Below, in pieces: positions 47,443 through 56,114 of a stretch of 64,000 nt of DNA (the first letter of the stretch is position 1; every line of letters begins with the position of its first letter). The DNA comes from Bradyrhizobium manausense (GTDB lineage Bacteria > Pseudomonadota > Alphaproteobacteria > Rhizobiales > Xanthobacteraceae), in the NCBI RefSeq assembly GCF_018130615.1, contig NZ_JAFCKB010000001.1, positions 558,001-622,000 of the forward strand, written 5' to 3'. A model generated the notes under the pieces. The model made no database searches and was not told the DNA's origin. It worked only from the letters and a program-made list of their open reading frames with translations. The position numbers and the translations under genes are program-made.

Positions 47443-48018
47443 CTATTCACCATCTCCGATCAGGGTGGCATGCAGGAGGTAACGTTCGGGGCCGGGCGTG
47501 ATGGCGTCGAACGGCCAGCAGGTCGTCAGCATAAGCTCGAAATCTCCAGTCGCGGGATCAATACCCGATGCGTCGAACCTGACAATCGCGGAGGAATCTG
47601 CGCGATAGCGAAAGCGCTTGCCGTCACTGCGTGTGACATCGATCACGTCCCCAATGGCAACATTTCGCAAGAAGCGAAAATGTGTATCGCGATGTGCAGC
47701 ATATACCGCAACGCCGCGTTCGCCCGCATCAGCCGTTCGGTCGAGATGGCCAGGGCCGAAGGCAAGTGCCTGGCCGCTCGTGCCTTCCAGCACGATCGCG
47801 CTGGCTCCGATCCGCTTCACCTCGATCCGCGCCACCGGCCAGGTATCGGCCCAGGACCATGGCTTGACCACCTGCCCGGTCTCAATGCTCCTGTCGAACG
47901 CTCGCTCCAGCAGCACCTGCGCGAGCCACGCCTTGGCGTGGATGTAGGCGCCGTCACCGAACAGGATCGTTCCGACGAGCGCCAGGACAAGAGGCGAGAT
48001 GAGGCGGGGCATTGGCAT
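47443..48018 (-). CDS. Gram-negative (class GN) sortase
   Basis: Membrane-anchored transpeptidase that cuts a sorting signal and joins the protein to an amine. From ATG 48018 it has 191 residues with an N-terminal TM helix (about 6-25). The catalytic residues are His109 (YAAHRDTHF), Cys167 (LTTCWPF) and Arg179 (GPERYLL). A frame to 48078 would lengthen the N-terminus but is unlikely. The gene lies downstream of its probable single substrate, the VIT/vWA protein ending in LPKTA. A terminator and a palindromic repeat lie between the two genes. Confidence 0.93.
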   Translation of the reverse strand: MPMPRLISPLVLALVGTILFGDGAYIHAKAWLAQVLLERAFDRSIETGQVVKPWSWADTWPVARIEVKRIGASAIVLEGTSGQALAFGPGHLDRTADAGERGVAVYAAHRDTHFRFLRNVAIGDVIDVTRSDGKRFRYRADSSAIVRFDASGIDPATGDFELMLTTCWPFDAITPGPERYLLHATLIGDGE

Positions 48019-48028
48019 CTCTTGTTCC

Positions 48029-48129
48029 GTCAATCCGGGGCGATGCGAAGCATCGAACTCCGGTGCGGAATTGCGCACCGGAGAATCTCGAGATTCCGGG
48101 TTCGGCCCTGCGAGCCGCCCCGGAGCGAC
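48029..48129. repeat. Palindromic repeat, family A, between sortase and target genes
   Basis: GTCAATCCGGGG at the left and GCCCCGGAGCGAC at the right, with inner hairpins CTCCGGTGCGGAATTGCGCACCGGAG and TCTCGAGA. Its arms are more diverged than in the other copies. Confidence 0.7.
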
Positions 48130-48135
48130 ATTCCC

Positions 48136-48182
48136 AAAAAAGACGCGCGCGGCCGTTGGTTTCGGGACGGGCAGCCGCGCGC
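48136..48182 (-). terminator. Intrinsic terminator after the sortase target gene
   Basis: On the minus strand GCGCGCGGC (48182-48174) pairs with GCCGCGCGC (48153-48145), followed after three bases by six T residues (48141-48136). It lies 33 bases after the stop codon of the target gene and before the sortase gene. Confidence 0.8.
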
Positions 48183-48214
48183 GCCAAGCAAGAGGAGTTC
48201 GGGGGGCTCCTCCC

Positions 48215-50476
48215 TCAAGCGGCGTCAGTGAGCAAGGTCCGACGCCGGTTGAACACGAACAGGATCAGGGCGAGAACGATCATGATGAGGCCTGCGATCA
48301 TCTTCACCTCGGCTGATGTCGCGGTCTTGGGCAAGCGGATGGCGTCGGGTGTGACAGGCGCCGGCCGCCTTGTGGCAGGCTGGCCTGCATCGGCGCGGCG
48401 CTCGCGCAACTGTGTCGGGGTTAGCTGCGGCCGTTCGCCGAACACTTTTGCGAAGTCCCAGCCCGCGGGCAGGTTGATCGGCAGCTCGCTGAGCTTGAGC
48501 GGCTCGCCATCGGGACGGTTCGGCGTCTTGTCGACCGCGACGAGGCTGGTCAGCCGCGTGACAATCTGATGGTCGAGCGCCAGCGCAAGAATCGTCTTGT
48601 CCGTATCCTCCGGCGCCATCTCGCGTAGCGTCCGCGCCACTTCCGCATCGCCGATCTTGCGTCTGGCCCAGAGTTTTGACAGGCCTTTGCCTTCGGCGGC
48701 GTTCTGCAACGGCAGCGTCACCGACCATGGGCGGTCTCCGACACGGCCCTTGATCTCAAGCGAGCCAGCGAGCTTGTCGAGCTTGGCGGCGAGCACCAGC
48801 GGCTCGCCGCGGTAGACGTCGGGAATGATCGCGGGGGTGACGTCGGCCTTGGCTTCGGAAAATTTTGCGGAGAGCCCGGTCACGGCAGGGTTCTCCAGCT
48901 TGGCGAACAGGCCGCGCATGCGCTCCTCGACCTGCTCGACCGAGCCGATATGGGTGAAGGCACCGCGGCCAAGCTCGGAAGCGCGTGTCATCAGATAGGT
49001 GTTGGGCGCGGAGCCGATGCCGACCATGAAAATGCGCGAGCGGCCCCGCATCGCCGTGATGGTCTCGAACAATTGCTGCTCGTTGCCGATCGCGCCGTCG
49101 GTCAGGAACACGATCTGGCGAACCATGTTGGTGTCATTGATCTTGTCGGTCAGTGCCGCGCGCATCGCGGGCACCATCTCGGTGCCGCCGCGCGCCTGCA
49201 ATGCGCGGACGAACGAGGTCGCTTCGCCGACATGCGCGGCATCGGCCGGCAGCGAGGTCGGAAACAGCACGTCCATGGTGTCGTCGAACCGGATGACGTT
49301 GAAGCGATCGTTCGGCTGCAGCCGGCCGAGGGCATAGAGCAGGCTCGCCTTGGCCTGCTCGATCGAGGTGCCGCCCATCGAACCGGAATTGTCGATCACG
49401 AACACGACCTCGCGTGGCAACGGCTTCTGCGTGGCTTGCTCGGCGGCCGGCGGCGTGACGAAGGCGAGCAGGTAATCGGCATCGCCGACATGCTCGCGGA
49501 ACAGGCCGACCGACGGCGCTTTCTCGGCGACCGGCTTCCAGGTCAGCTCGAAGTCGCGGTCGGCGGGCACGGTGCCGTCCGCGAGTGTCACCACGCGCGT
49601 CCTGTTGTCCGGGCTCTCGATCTTGACGTTGTGGTGGTGGCTCTTCACCTCGCCTAGCGCGAAGCCGGAATTCAGGTGCACCGTGATGCTGGTCGGATTG
49701 AGCGGCGCGCTCCTGGCGGGATCCGCGACCTCCGGCGAGATGCGGTCACGGTCCGGCACCGGGTCTGATGCGGTGGCGCCCCAGCCGGAGCCGTCCTTGC
49801 GAAAGTCGACGCTCTGCACGATCGGCGCCGGATTGTAGCGCGGCCCGACGACGAGCGGCACACGCAGCGAATATTCGTTGCCGGACTGATGTATCGGCTC
49901 CTGATATTCGATCTGCACCAGCACGGTCTCGCCAGGACCGATATTGGCAACCGAGTTGGTGAAGATGTTGGGCCGCTCCTGCTCGGTGAGCGCGGCCTTC
50001 TGTCCGTCGCGGCGGGCTTGCTCGTAGATGATGCGGGCCTGCTGACGCTCCTTGATGTCGCCGACGATGACGCGGTCGCCGACCACCATCTTGAGCGTGT
50101 CGACGGCGCCGTCGGTGGCCAGCGGGTAGACATAGGTTGCCTCGACCCAGTCCCTGGTCGGGTTGCGGAAGGCTTGCGTGACGCGCGTACGCAGGGTCGG
50201 GCCTGATACCGTGATGTCGACGTCGATCCCGAGGCGGATGGCTTCGGTGTAAGCGCCGTCCTGCTTCAGGAGGAGGCTCCCTGACTTGGCATCGCCAGGT
50301 TGGAGCAGGCTTGCCTGCTCCGTCGTCGCCGACCAGGAGGTCTCGAAACTGACCAGCAGGGCCACGAAGCTCACCAGCAGCACGGCAATGCTTTGCGCCA
50401 GAAGGAACAGACCGACCTTGATCAGCCTCCCGAGCCAGGGGTGTTCGTGGCTGTCGACCGTGTCGTAATTGTCCAT
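48215..50476 (-). CDS. Sortase target protein with VIT and von Willebrand A domains
   Basis: A 753-residue exported protein. TM/signal anchor at about 19-44, VIT domain about 60-200, vWA domain about 355-530 with the metal-site DNSGS (362-366) and FLTDGAIGNE, then a beta-rich region. The C-terminus is a textbook sorting signal: LPKTA at 715-719, a hydrophobic helix, and RRR. It fits the family known as marine proteobacterial sortase target, despite the organism not being marine. The vWA metal site suggests adhesion or protein-protein binding at the envelope. A divergent HTH gene lies upstream. Confidence 0.94.
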   Translation of the reverse strand: MDNYDTVDSHEHPWLGRLIKVGLFLLAQSIAVLLVSFVALLVSFETSWSATTEQASLLQPGDAKSGSLLLKQDGAYTEAIRLGIDVDITVSGPTLRTRVTQAFRNPTRDWVEATYVYPLATDGAVDTLKMVVGDRVIVGDIKERQQARIIYEQARRDGQKAALTEQERPNIFTNSVANIGPGETVLVQIEYQEPIHQSGNEYSLRVPLVVGPRYNPAPIVQSVDFRKDGSGWGATASDPVPDRDRISPEVADPARSAPLNPTSITVHLNSGFALGEVKSHHHNVKIESPDNRTRVVTLADGTVPADRDFELTWKPVAEKAPSVGLFREHVGDADYLLAFVTPPAAEQATQKPLPREVVFVIDNSGSMGGTSIEQAKASLLYALGRLQPNDRFNVIRFDDTMDVLFPTSLPADAAHVGEATSFVRALQARGGTEMVPAMRAALTDKINDTNMVRQIVFLTDGAIGNEQQLFETITAMRGRSRIFMVGIGSAPNTYLMTRASELGRGAFTHIGSVEQVEERMRGLFAKLENPAVTGLSAKFSEAKADVTPAIIPDVYRGEPLVLAAKLDKLAGSLEIKGRVGDRPWSVTLPLQNAAEGKGLSKLWARRKIGDAEVARTLREMAPEDTDKTILALALDHQIVTRLTSLVAVDKTPNRPDGEPLKLSELPINLPAGWDFAKVFGERPQLTPTQLRERRADAGQPATRRPAPVTPDAIRLPKTATSAEVKMIAGLIMIVLALILFVFNRRRTLLTDAA

Positions 50477-50662
50477 TTGGCCTGCTCCCGAAGCTGTTTG
50501 ATGCCGCTAAGCATCGGTCCGGAGGGGGCGAATTCGCGAGCAGAATGATCGGCAATGTTCCGCCAAGGCTGGCCCGGGCAGGCCGCCGCCTTGGCGGCGA
50601 TGTCCGGTTTTGTGCTGACTTGTCCGCCCTGCTAGACTGGCGGCCGTGGAGCAGGGTTAACG

Positions 50663-51433
50663 ATGCAGACGCAAGACAAGCTCTCGGACCGGCAGCTTTC
50701 GGACGAGCAGAGCCGCGAGGTCGCGGAGACGATCCGCGAGGAAATTGCCAGGCGCCGGATCTCGCGGCAGGCGCTGGCCGAGCAGGCCAAGCTCAGCCTG
50801 TCGACGCTGGAGAAGGCGCTTGGCGGCCGCCGCCCGTTCACGCTGGCAACCACGGTCCGGCTGGAGCAGGCGCTGGGCGTATCCCTGCGCAAGAACCCGG
50901 TTGCGCCGGCGCCGGCGGCCGGTAGCGACGTCGCGCCCGACAGCCTCGGCTCCTATTCGCATCGCGCGGTGACTTGGCTCGAGGATGTCTACATCACGCT
51001 GCGGCCGTCCTTCGGCGACAAGGACGCGATCTTCGCCTATCGAACCGAGATCATCTGGGAGCCAAAGGTCTCCTCGCTGGTCTTCCGCGAGGGCGAGCGG
51101 ACCGATGCGGCCTATGAGCACACCGGCGAAGTTGCCGTGCCGCATCAGTCGGGGTTCATCTATCTTGTCATCAACAAGCATGGTCAGCATCGCGTGATCA
51201 CCGTATCGCGGCCGACCGTGTCTGGCGCGATGTATGGCATCATCTCGACGCTGCGCGCTGGCGCCGGCTCGCAATTGACGCCGGTCGCGGCACCGATAGC
51301 CTATGTGCCGGCGCGGACGATCACCGATCCCGTTGTGGGAAGGATCGCTCCCGACCACGCGAACTACAAGCTGTATCGCGATCACCTTCGGCGTACTGTC
51401 GAGGAGTCGTTTGCGGTGTTTCTGCCCGCCTGA
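50663..51433 (+). CDS. XRE-type HTH protein with unassigned C-terminal domain
   Basis: A 256-residue DNA-binding protein. The HTH (about 20-80) reads ISRQALAEQAKLSLSTLEKALGGRRPFTLATTVRLEQAL. An Ala/Pro linker leads to a beta-rich C-terminal domain (about 95-250) with YSHRAVTWLEDVYITLRPSF and HTGEVAVPHQSGFIYLVINK that I cannot assign; it may sense a ligand. It is divergent from the sortase target gene across 186 bp and may control it. No operator repeat stands out in that gap. Confidence 0.82.
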   Translation: MQTQDKLSDRQLSDEQSREVAETIREEIARRRISRQALAEQAKLSLSTLEKALGGRRPFTLATTVRLEQALGVSLRKNPVAPAPAAGSDVAPDSLGSYSHRAVTWLEDVYITLRPSFGDKDAIFAYRTEIIWEPKVSSLVFREGERTDAAYEHTGEVAVPHQSGFIYLVINKHGQHRVITVSRPTVSGAMYGIISTLRAGAGSQLTPVAAPIAYVPARTITDPVVGRIAPDHANYKLYRDHLRRTVEESFAVFLPA

Positions 51434-51485
51434 ACCTGCGCCGGACTGGCGTCCCGCGCGATTTTGTTGAGGAGGGGAATCCGGC

Positions 51486-52934
51486 ATGAAATCCGGCTTG
51501 AGTCCCGACCGGCCGCTGTTCTCCGTCATCATCCCGCTCGAACACCACCGCGGGCAGTGGGAGCAGTCCTGGCTCGGCTGGACGTCGCAGACGGCCGATC
51601 GGTCTCTCTACGAAATCATCCTGGTCGTACCGCCGGATTTTACCGCACGTGCTGAGCTTAAGGCGCTCGCCGGCGACGCTGCGCGCCTCGAATTCGCCGA
51701 TTGCGTTCACGATATCGGGCTTTGCGCAGTCGGTGCGGCCAGGGCTAGCGGCCGCTATCTGTTCTTCACGGAGGCACATTGCTGGCCCGAGCCCGACGTG
51801 ATCGCGCTCTGCATCCGCGCGATTGATGATCATCCCGATTGGGCCGGGTTTTCCTGCCGCTCGGTTCCGATCTGCCACAACCGCCTGTCGGAGGCGGAAG
51901 CCGCGATGTATCAGGCCGACATCGAGTTCGGCATGAAGCAGCACCCCTGGCGCAAAGTGCTCGACCAGTGCTTCGTGACGCGGCGCGACGTCTACTGGGA
52001 ATGCGGGGGTCTGCGCCAAGAGCTCGGCCATTTCGCCGAATGGGTGCTCGCCGCCGGATATTCTGCGCGAGGTTACGCCATCGGCTATCTCGAAGAGGCG
52101 CGCTTCCATCACTATTACGTCGGCCGGGTCGGTGAGCTGAAGACGTTCACCCTCGATTTCGTGCAGGGCGAGATCCGCTATCTCAGCGACGACAGGCGCG
52201 ATCCCGGCAGTGAACTGCTCGAGATTCCCCGCGAATGGAGTGAGATGGACGATTTCGATCGTCCGCTGGCCCTCCACGCGCTGAAAGCGTTGCTGTGCGA
52301 CGGAGGCTGGAGGCGGCCCGGCGAGAAGCTGCGGGCTGTGTGGCGCTGGATCGAGCCGGCGCTGCTTGGTGATCTCCATCTCCGCCTCGCGGCGCTGCTC
52401 GCCGTCGCACATGCACGATCGATGCTGACGGCACTGCTTTTGGTCGGGTCGAGCAGCGCCGTCGCGCATTGGTTGAAGCGCTACATCGCATCACTGATCC
52501 GGCTTCAGCGGCTTGTCTGTATCCATGATGTTCGCGGCCGTGCCGGACCTGCGCAGAGACTGCTCGGCGATCACGTGCTCGCGCGGATCGGATTTCACGG
52601 CCTGGAGGTCGCGGCCGGCCACACGTTTCGCTGGAGCGAGCCGGAGGCGGCCGTCCGCATCAGGGGCGTAGCCGGGCGCAACATGGTCTGCATCCGAAGC
52701 CCCGCCCTGCGCGCACCGCTCGCCAAAATCGGTGCGCAATTCTATCTCGACGGCGCGCGTGTCGATCCCGCGGCGATCGAGATCGGTCGTGACCGCTACA
52801 CGCTGAGCCTCGATCTGCCGCGGTCGGGCATCGCCATCCTGGCATGGGCCTGCCCCGTGCTGATAGGCGTCGGCGATGTGCGTCGTCTTGGCCTCTCCGT
52901 CGTTGGCATTGAAGTGGCTCCGGAGCTCACGTGA
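51486..52934 (+). CDS. Glycosyltransferase with C-terminal beta domain
   Basis: A 482-residue protein. The first 230 residues look like a divergent GT2 domain (LFSVIIPLEHHRGQWEQSWLGW, RYLFFTEAHCWPEPDV, FAEWVLAAGYSARGY). A helical, mildly hydrophobic middle follows (about 270-340), and the last 140 residues form a beta-rich domain with GFHGLEVAAGHTFRWSEP, a pattern I have seen attached to polysaccharide glycosyltransferases. The usual DxD is not obvious, so activity is uncertain. The gene follows the HTH protein by 52 bases and could be in its transcript. Confidence 0.72.
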   Translation: MKSGLSPDRPLFSVIIPLEHHRGQWEQSWLGWTSQTADRSLYEIILVVPPDFTARAELKALAGDAARLEFADCVHDIGLCAVGAARASGRYLFFTEAHCWPEPDVIALCIRAIDDHPDWAGFSCRSVPICHNRLSEAEAAMYQADIEFGMKQHPWRKVLDQCFVTRRDVYWECGGLRQELGHFAEWVLAAGYSARGYAIGYLEEARFHHYYVGRVGELKTFTLDFVQGEIRYLSDDRRDPGSELLEIPREWSEMDDFDRPLALHALKALLCDGGWRRPGEKLRAVWRWIEPALLGDLHLRLAALLAVAHARSMLTALLLVGSSSAVAHWLKRYIASLIRLQRLVCIHDVRGRAGPAQRLLGDHVLARIGFHGLEVAAGHTFRWSEPEAAVRIRGVAGRNMVCIRSPALRAPLAKIGAQFYLDGARVDPAAIEIGRDRYTLSLDLPRSGIAILAWACPVLIGVGDVRRLGLSVVGIEVAPELT

Positions 52935-53002
52935 CCGTGGTCACAAAGAATAGCGGCCTTTCGGCCGCCATCTCGCGCGTACCAGCAATTTTTCGGCCTG
53001 AG

Positions 53003-54226
53003 CTAGCCGCTCGGCTCGGCGCTGATGATGGGGCCGAACAGCTCCCACTGACCGCTCTTGAATCGCCACATCTTGAGCTGCTCGATCGGTGCGAAGTCGG
53101 TCGCCGAGGTGTTGATCGTGATCCCCGGGATCAGCGTGTCGGGGGCGAAGTCCTTCAGGCTGGCGGCCTGCTTCATCACGTTCTCGCGGGTGAGATTGTC
53201 GCCTGACTGCTTCAGCACCTGCACCATGGTCTGGGCTGCGGCATAGCCGTAGACCAGGTTGGCGTCTGAAATGTTCGCGCCGGGCATATACTTCTCGATG
53301 AAGGCCATGAACTTCTTCATGCCCGCGTCGTCCTTCCATTGCGGATCCGACGCATCCTTGAGGTATCCCGCCGAGAGCACGCCTTCGGAGGCCTCGAGGC
53401 CGGCCGGCTTCATCACCGCGCCGATCGACACCGACACGTCGGTCATCAGATGCATCGGCTTCCAGCCGAGCTCCGCGATCTTCTTGATCGCCTGCGCCGC
53501 GAACTTCGGCGTCGAAATATTCACGAAGACATCGGCGCCGGTGTCCTTGAGCTTGACGATATGGGCGTCGATCGACGGCTCCGAGGTCTCGTAGCTTTCC
53601 TCGGCCACGATCAGCTTCGAGGCCTTGTCGCCGAACACGTCCTTGATGCCGGCCAGATAGTCTTTGCCGAAATCGTCATTGGCATAGAAGATCGCAACCT
53701 TCGCGTCCGGCTTTTCCTTCAGGATGTATTTTGCGAAAATCCGCGCCTCGACCCGGTAACTGGGCTGGAAGCCCATGGTCCATGGAAAATTCTTCGGGTC
53801 GTTCCACTTGCTGGCGCCGGTGGCGAGGAAGAGCTGCGGCACCTTCTTGGAATTGTGATATTTCTGCACCGCGGTCTGGGTCGGCGTGCCCAGCGCGTTG
53901 AACACCAGGAAAACTTCGTCGCTCTCGATCAGCTTGCGGATCTGCTCCACCGTCTTCGGCGGCGAGTAGCCGTCGTCGTAGGAGATGAAATTGATCTTGC
54001 GGCCGTTGATGCCGCCTTGCTCGTTGATCATCTTGAAATAGGCTTCCTCGGTCTTGCCGATGATGCCGTAGGCGGACGCCGGGCCGGAATAGGCCTCGAC
54101 ATTGCCGATCTTGATCTCGGTGTCGGTGACGCCGGTGTCGTACGCCTTCTGCGCGTCGGCGCCCTGGGAGGAAAGCAATGTCAGGGCCGCCGCCGCGGCG
54201 AGCAGGGAGAGTTTCTTGTTCTTCAT
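53003..54226 (-). CDS. Branched-chain amino acid-type ABC substrate-binding protein
   Basis: Periplasmic binding protein of the LivJ/Peripla_BP_6 family, 407 residues, with signal peptide KKLSLLAAAAALTLLSSQGADA. The ligand-binding lobes show IKIGNVEAYSGPASAYG, GGINGRKINFISYDDGYSPP and VYGYAAAQTMVQVL. Many such proteins in this group bind aromatic or carboxylic acids rather than amino acids. No permease or ATPase gene is adjacent. It follows an acyl-CoA ligase gene on the same strand, suggesting that it collects that enzyme's substrate, although a terminator separates them. Confidence 0.9.
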   Translation of the reverse strand: MKNKKLSLLAAAAALTLLSSQGADAQKAYDTGVTDTEIKIGNVEAYSGPASAYGIIGKTEEAYFKMINEQGGINGRKINFISYDDGYSPPKTVEQIRKLIESDEVFLVFNALGTPTQTAVQKYHNSKKVPQLFLATGASKWNDPKNFPWTMGFQPSYRVEARIFAKYILKEKPDAKVAIFYANDDFGKDYLAGIKDVFGDKASKLIVAEESYETSEPSIDAHIVKLKDTGADVFVNISTPKFAAQAIKKIAELGWKPMHLMTDVSVSIGAVMKPAGLEASEGVLSAGYLKDASDPQWKDDAGMKKFMAFIEKYMPGANISDANLVYGYAAAQTMVQVLKQSGDNLTRENVMKQAASLKDFAPDTLIPGITINTSATDFAPIEQLKMWRFKSGQWELFGPIISAEPSG

Positions 54227-54275
54227 GGAAATTCCTTGGGTTTCTTGTGGGATGGAGCAGGCACTTCAAAACAAG

Positions 54276-54298
54276 AAAGCGCCCGCGAGGGGCGCTTT
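54276..54298 (-). terminator. Intrinsic terminator after the acyl-CoA ligase gene
   Basis: AAAGCGCCC (54276-54284) pairs with GGGCGCTTT (54290-54298) over a 5-base loop, three bases past the ligase stop codon; on the minus strand CTTGTTTTG follows. Confidence 0.7.
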
Positions 54299-54300
54299 GA

Positions 54301-55851
54301 TCAGGCGTTGGCGACTTTCTTGTCGACCTCGGAAGCCACCGAAAATTCCTGGCGCAGGGTCGGCTTGTGGATCTTGCCGGTGGCGTTGCGTGGCAGCGCA
54401 TCGACGAAGCGGACCTGACGCGGACATTTGAAGCGCGCCAGGTTCGCCGCGCAGTGCGCGAAAACATCCGCTTCGGTCAGCCGCTGGCCTTGTTTGACTG
54501 CGACGATGGCGAGGCCGACTTCGCCCCATTGCGCATCGGGAATGCCGATGACCGCGGCTTCCGCGATTGCGGTGAGCTGGTGCAGGACGTTCTCGACCTC
54601 GGCCGGATAGACGTTCTCGCCGCCGGAGATGTACATGTCCTTCCAGCGGTCGACGATGTAGTAGAAGCCCTCCTCGTCCACGCGGGTGGCGTCGCCCGTG
54701 TGCAGCCAGCCGTCGGTGAAGGAGGACTTGTTCGCCTCAGGCCTGTTCCAATAGCCGGGCGTGATGTTCGGACCCTTGACCCAGAGCTCACCGAGTTCGC
54801 CGGTATCGGCATCGCTGCCGTCGGGCCGCACGATGCGCACCTCCGTGTGCAGCACCGGCTTGCCCGCGGAGCCTGCTTTCCGCGCCGCATCCTCGCGGTC
54901 GAGCACCAGCACGGCGGGCGAGGTCTCGGTCATGCCATAACCCTGCTGAAGTGCGACGCCGCGCGCCTCCCAAATCTTCAGCAGCGGCACCGGCATCGGC
55001 GCGCCGCCCACGCCGCAGACGATCAGCCGGGTCAGATCAGTCGTCGAGAAGGCCGGATGCTGCGCCATGAATTGGTAGATCGCGGGCACGCCGAAGAACG
55101 CGTTGATTCCCTGCGCGGGATCGTTGATCAGGCCAAGCGCGGTGCCGGGATCGAACGCGCGCATGATCATCACGGTGCCGCCGGCATGCAGCACGGGGTT
55201 GGTGTAGCAGTTGAGGCCGCCGGTATGGAATAGCGGCAGCACGGTCAGCAGCACCGAGGACGGTCCGATGCAGGCGGGGCCGCCGAGATTGACGCAATTC
55301 CAGAAGGTCATGCCATGGGTGATGGTCGCACCTTTGGGATGACCCGTCGTGCCCGATGTGTACATGATGGTCGAGACGTCATCGAGCGTGACCTCCTCGG
55401 CGTAAACGAGCGGCTTGGCGGACGCGATGCCGGCCTCGTAGGCGCCGCCGGGGCCGAGCAGCAGGCTGGTCGCGACATCGCAGAGTCTTGCGACCGCGAG
55501 TGCGGTGTCGGCGAGATCGGCGTCGTGGATCATCACCTTCGGCGCGCAGTCGGCGGTGATGAATTGAAGCTCCGGTACGGTGAGACGGGTGTTCAGCGGC
55601 ACGAAGACAGCGCCCAGCCGTCCGCAGGCGAACTGCACCTCCAGCGTATCGGTCGTGTTCAGCGCCAGCACCGCGACGCGATCACCGCGCGAAACGTTTA
55701 GCGTGTTGTGGAGGAACGAGGCGAGGCGCGAGATGCGGGAGTTGAGCTGCGCATAGGTGAACCGGCGCTCGCTCGCGAGGTCGATGGCCGCGACCTTGCC
55801 AGGCGAGCGGCGCGCATGATGGACGATCCAGTCGTAGTAACGAACGGCCAA
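54301..55851 (-). CDS. AMP-forming acyl-CoA synthetase
   Basis: Activates a carboxylic acid to its CoA thioester through an acyl-adenylate. The 516-residue ANL-family protein has the P-loop TIMYTSGTTGHPKGATIT (161-178), the A5-type GYGMTETSPAV, the hinge YIVDRWKDMYISGGENVYP and the catalytic Lys in NATGKIHKPTLR. The start is a TTG, supported by GAGGGAGGG five bases upstream. Specificity (fatty, branched or aryl) is not clear. It is divergent from two acyl-CoA dehydrogenase genes and probably feeds them. Confidence 0.93.
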   Translation of the reverse strand: MAVRYYDWIVHHARRSPGKVAAIDLASERRFTYAQLNSRISRLASFLHNTLNVSRGDRVAVLALNTTDTLEVQFACGRLGAVFVPLNTRLTVPELQFITADCAPKVMIHDADLADTALAVARLCDVATSLLLGPGGAYEAGIASAKPLVYAEEVTLDDVSTIMYTSGTTGHPKGATITHGMTFWNCVNLGGPACIGPSSVLLTVLPLFHTGGLNCYTNPVLHAGGTVMIMRAFDPGTALGLINDPAQGINAFFGVPAIYQFMAQHPAFSTTDLTRLIVCGVGGAPMPVPLLKIWEARGVALQQGYGMTETSPAVLVLDREDAARKAGSAGKPVLHTEVRIVRPDGSDADTGELGELWVKGPNITPGYWNRPEANKSSFTDGWLHTGDATRVDEEGFYYIVDRWKDMYISGGENVYPAEVENVLHQLTAIAEAAVIGIPDAQWGEVGLAIVAVKQGQRLTEADVFAHCAANLARFKCPRQVRFVDALPRNATGKIHKPTLRQEFSVASEVDKKVANA

Positions 55852-56114
55852 CAGTCCCTCCCTCGGCGGTCTTGTGCCGCCTGAACTTTATTGCTGTGCA
55901 CCATGCCCGGCATGGCCCTGGGAGGCCAGCCGGAGTTTGTGCAGCAGTCTTTTTTGATTTGGAGTTGGCCCGCGCGGGGTGAAAATCGTCTTGCGTTGAG
56001 TTGCTAGGTCACGGCCGGCGAGGTGCGCCTCCCCCAGCCAGCCACTCCGCGCAAGTGAGCCGCTGATGTTCCAGCCATGGTGGAACGGCAGGAGTCGTCG
56101 AAAGCGAAATCGCA

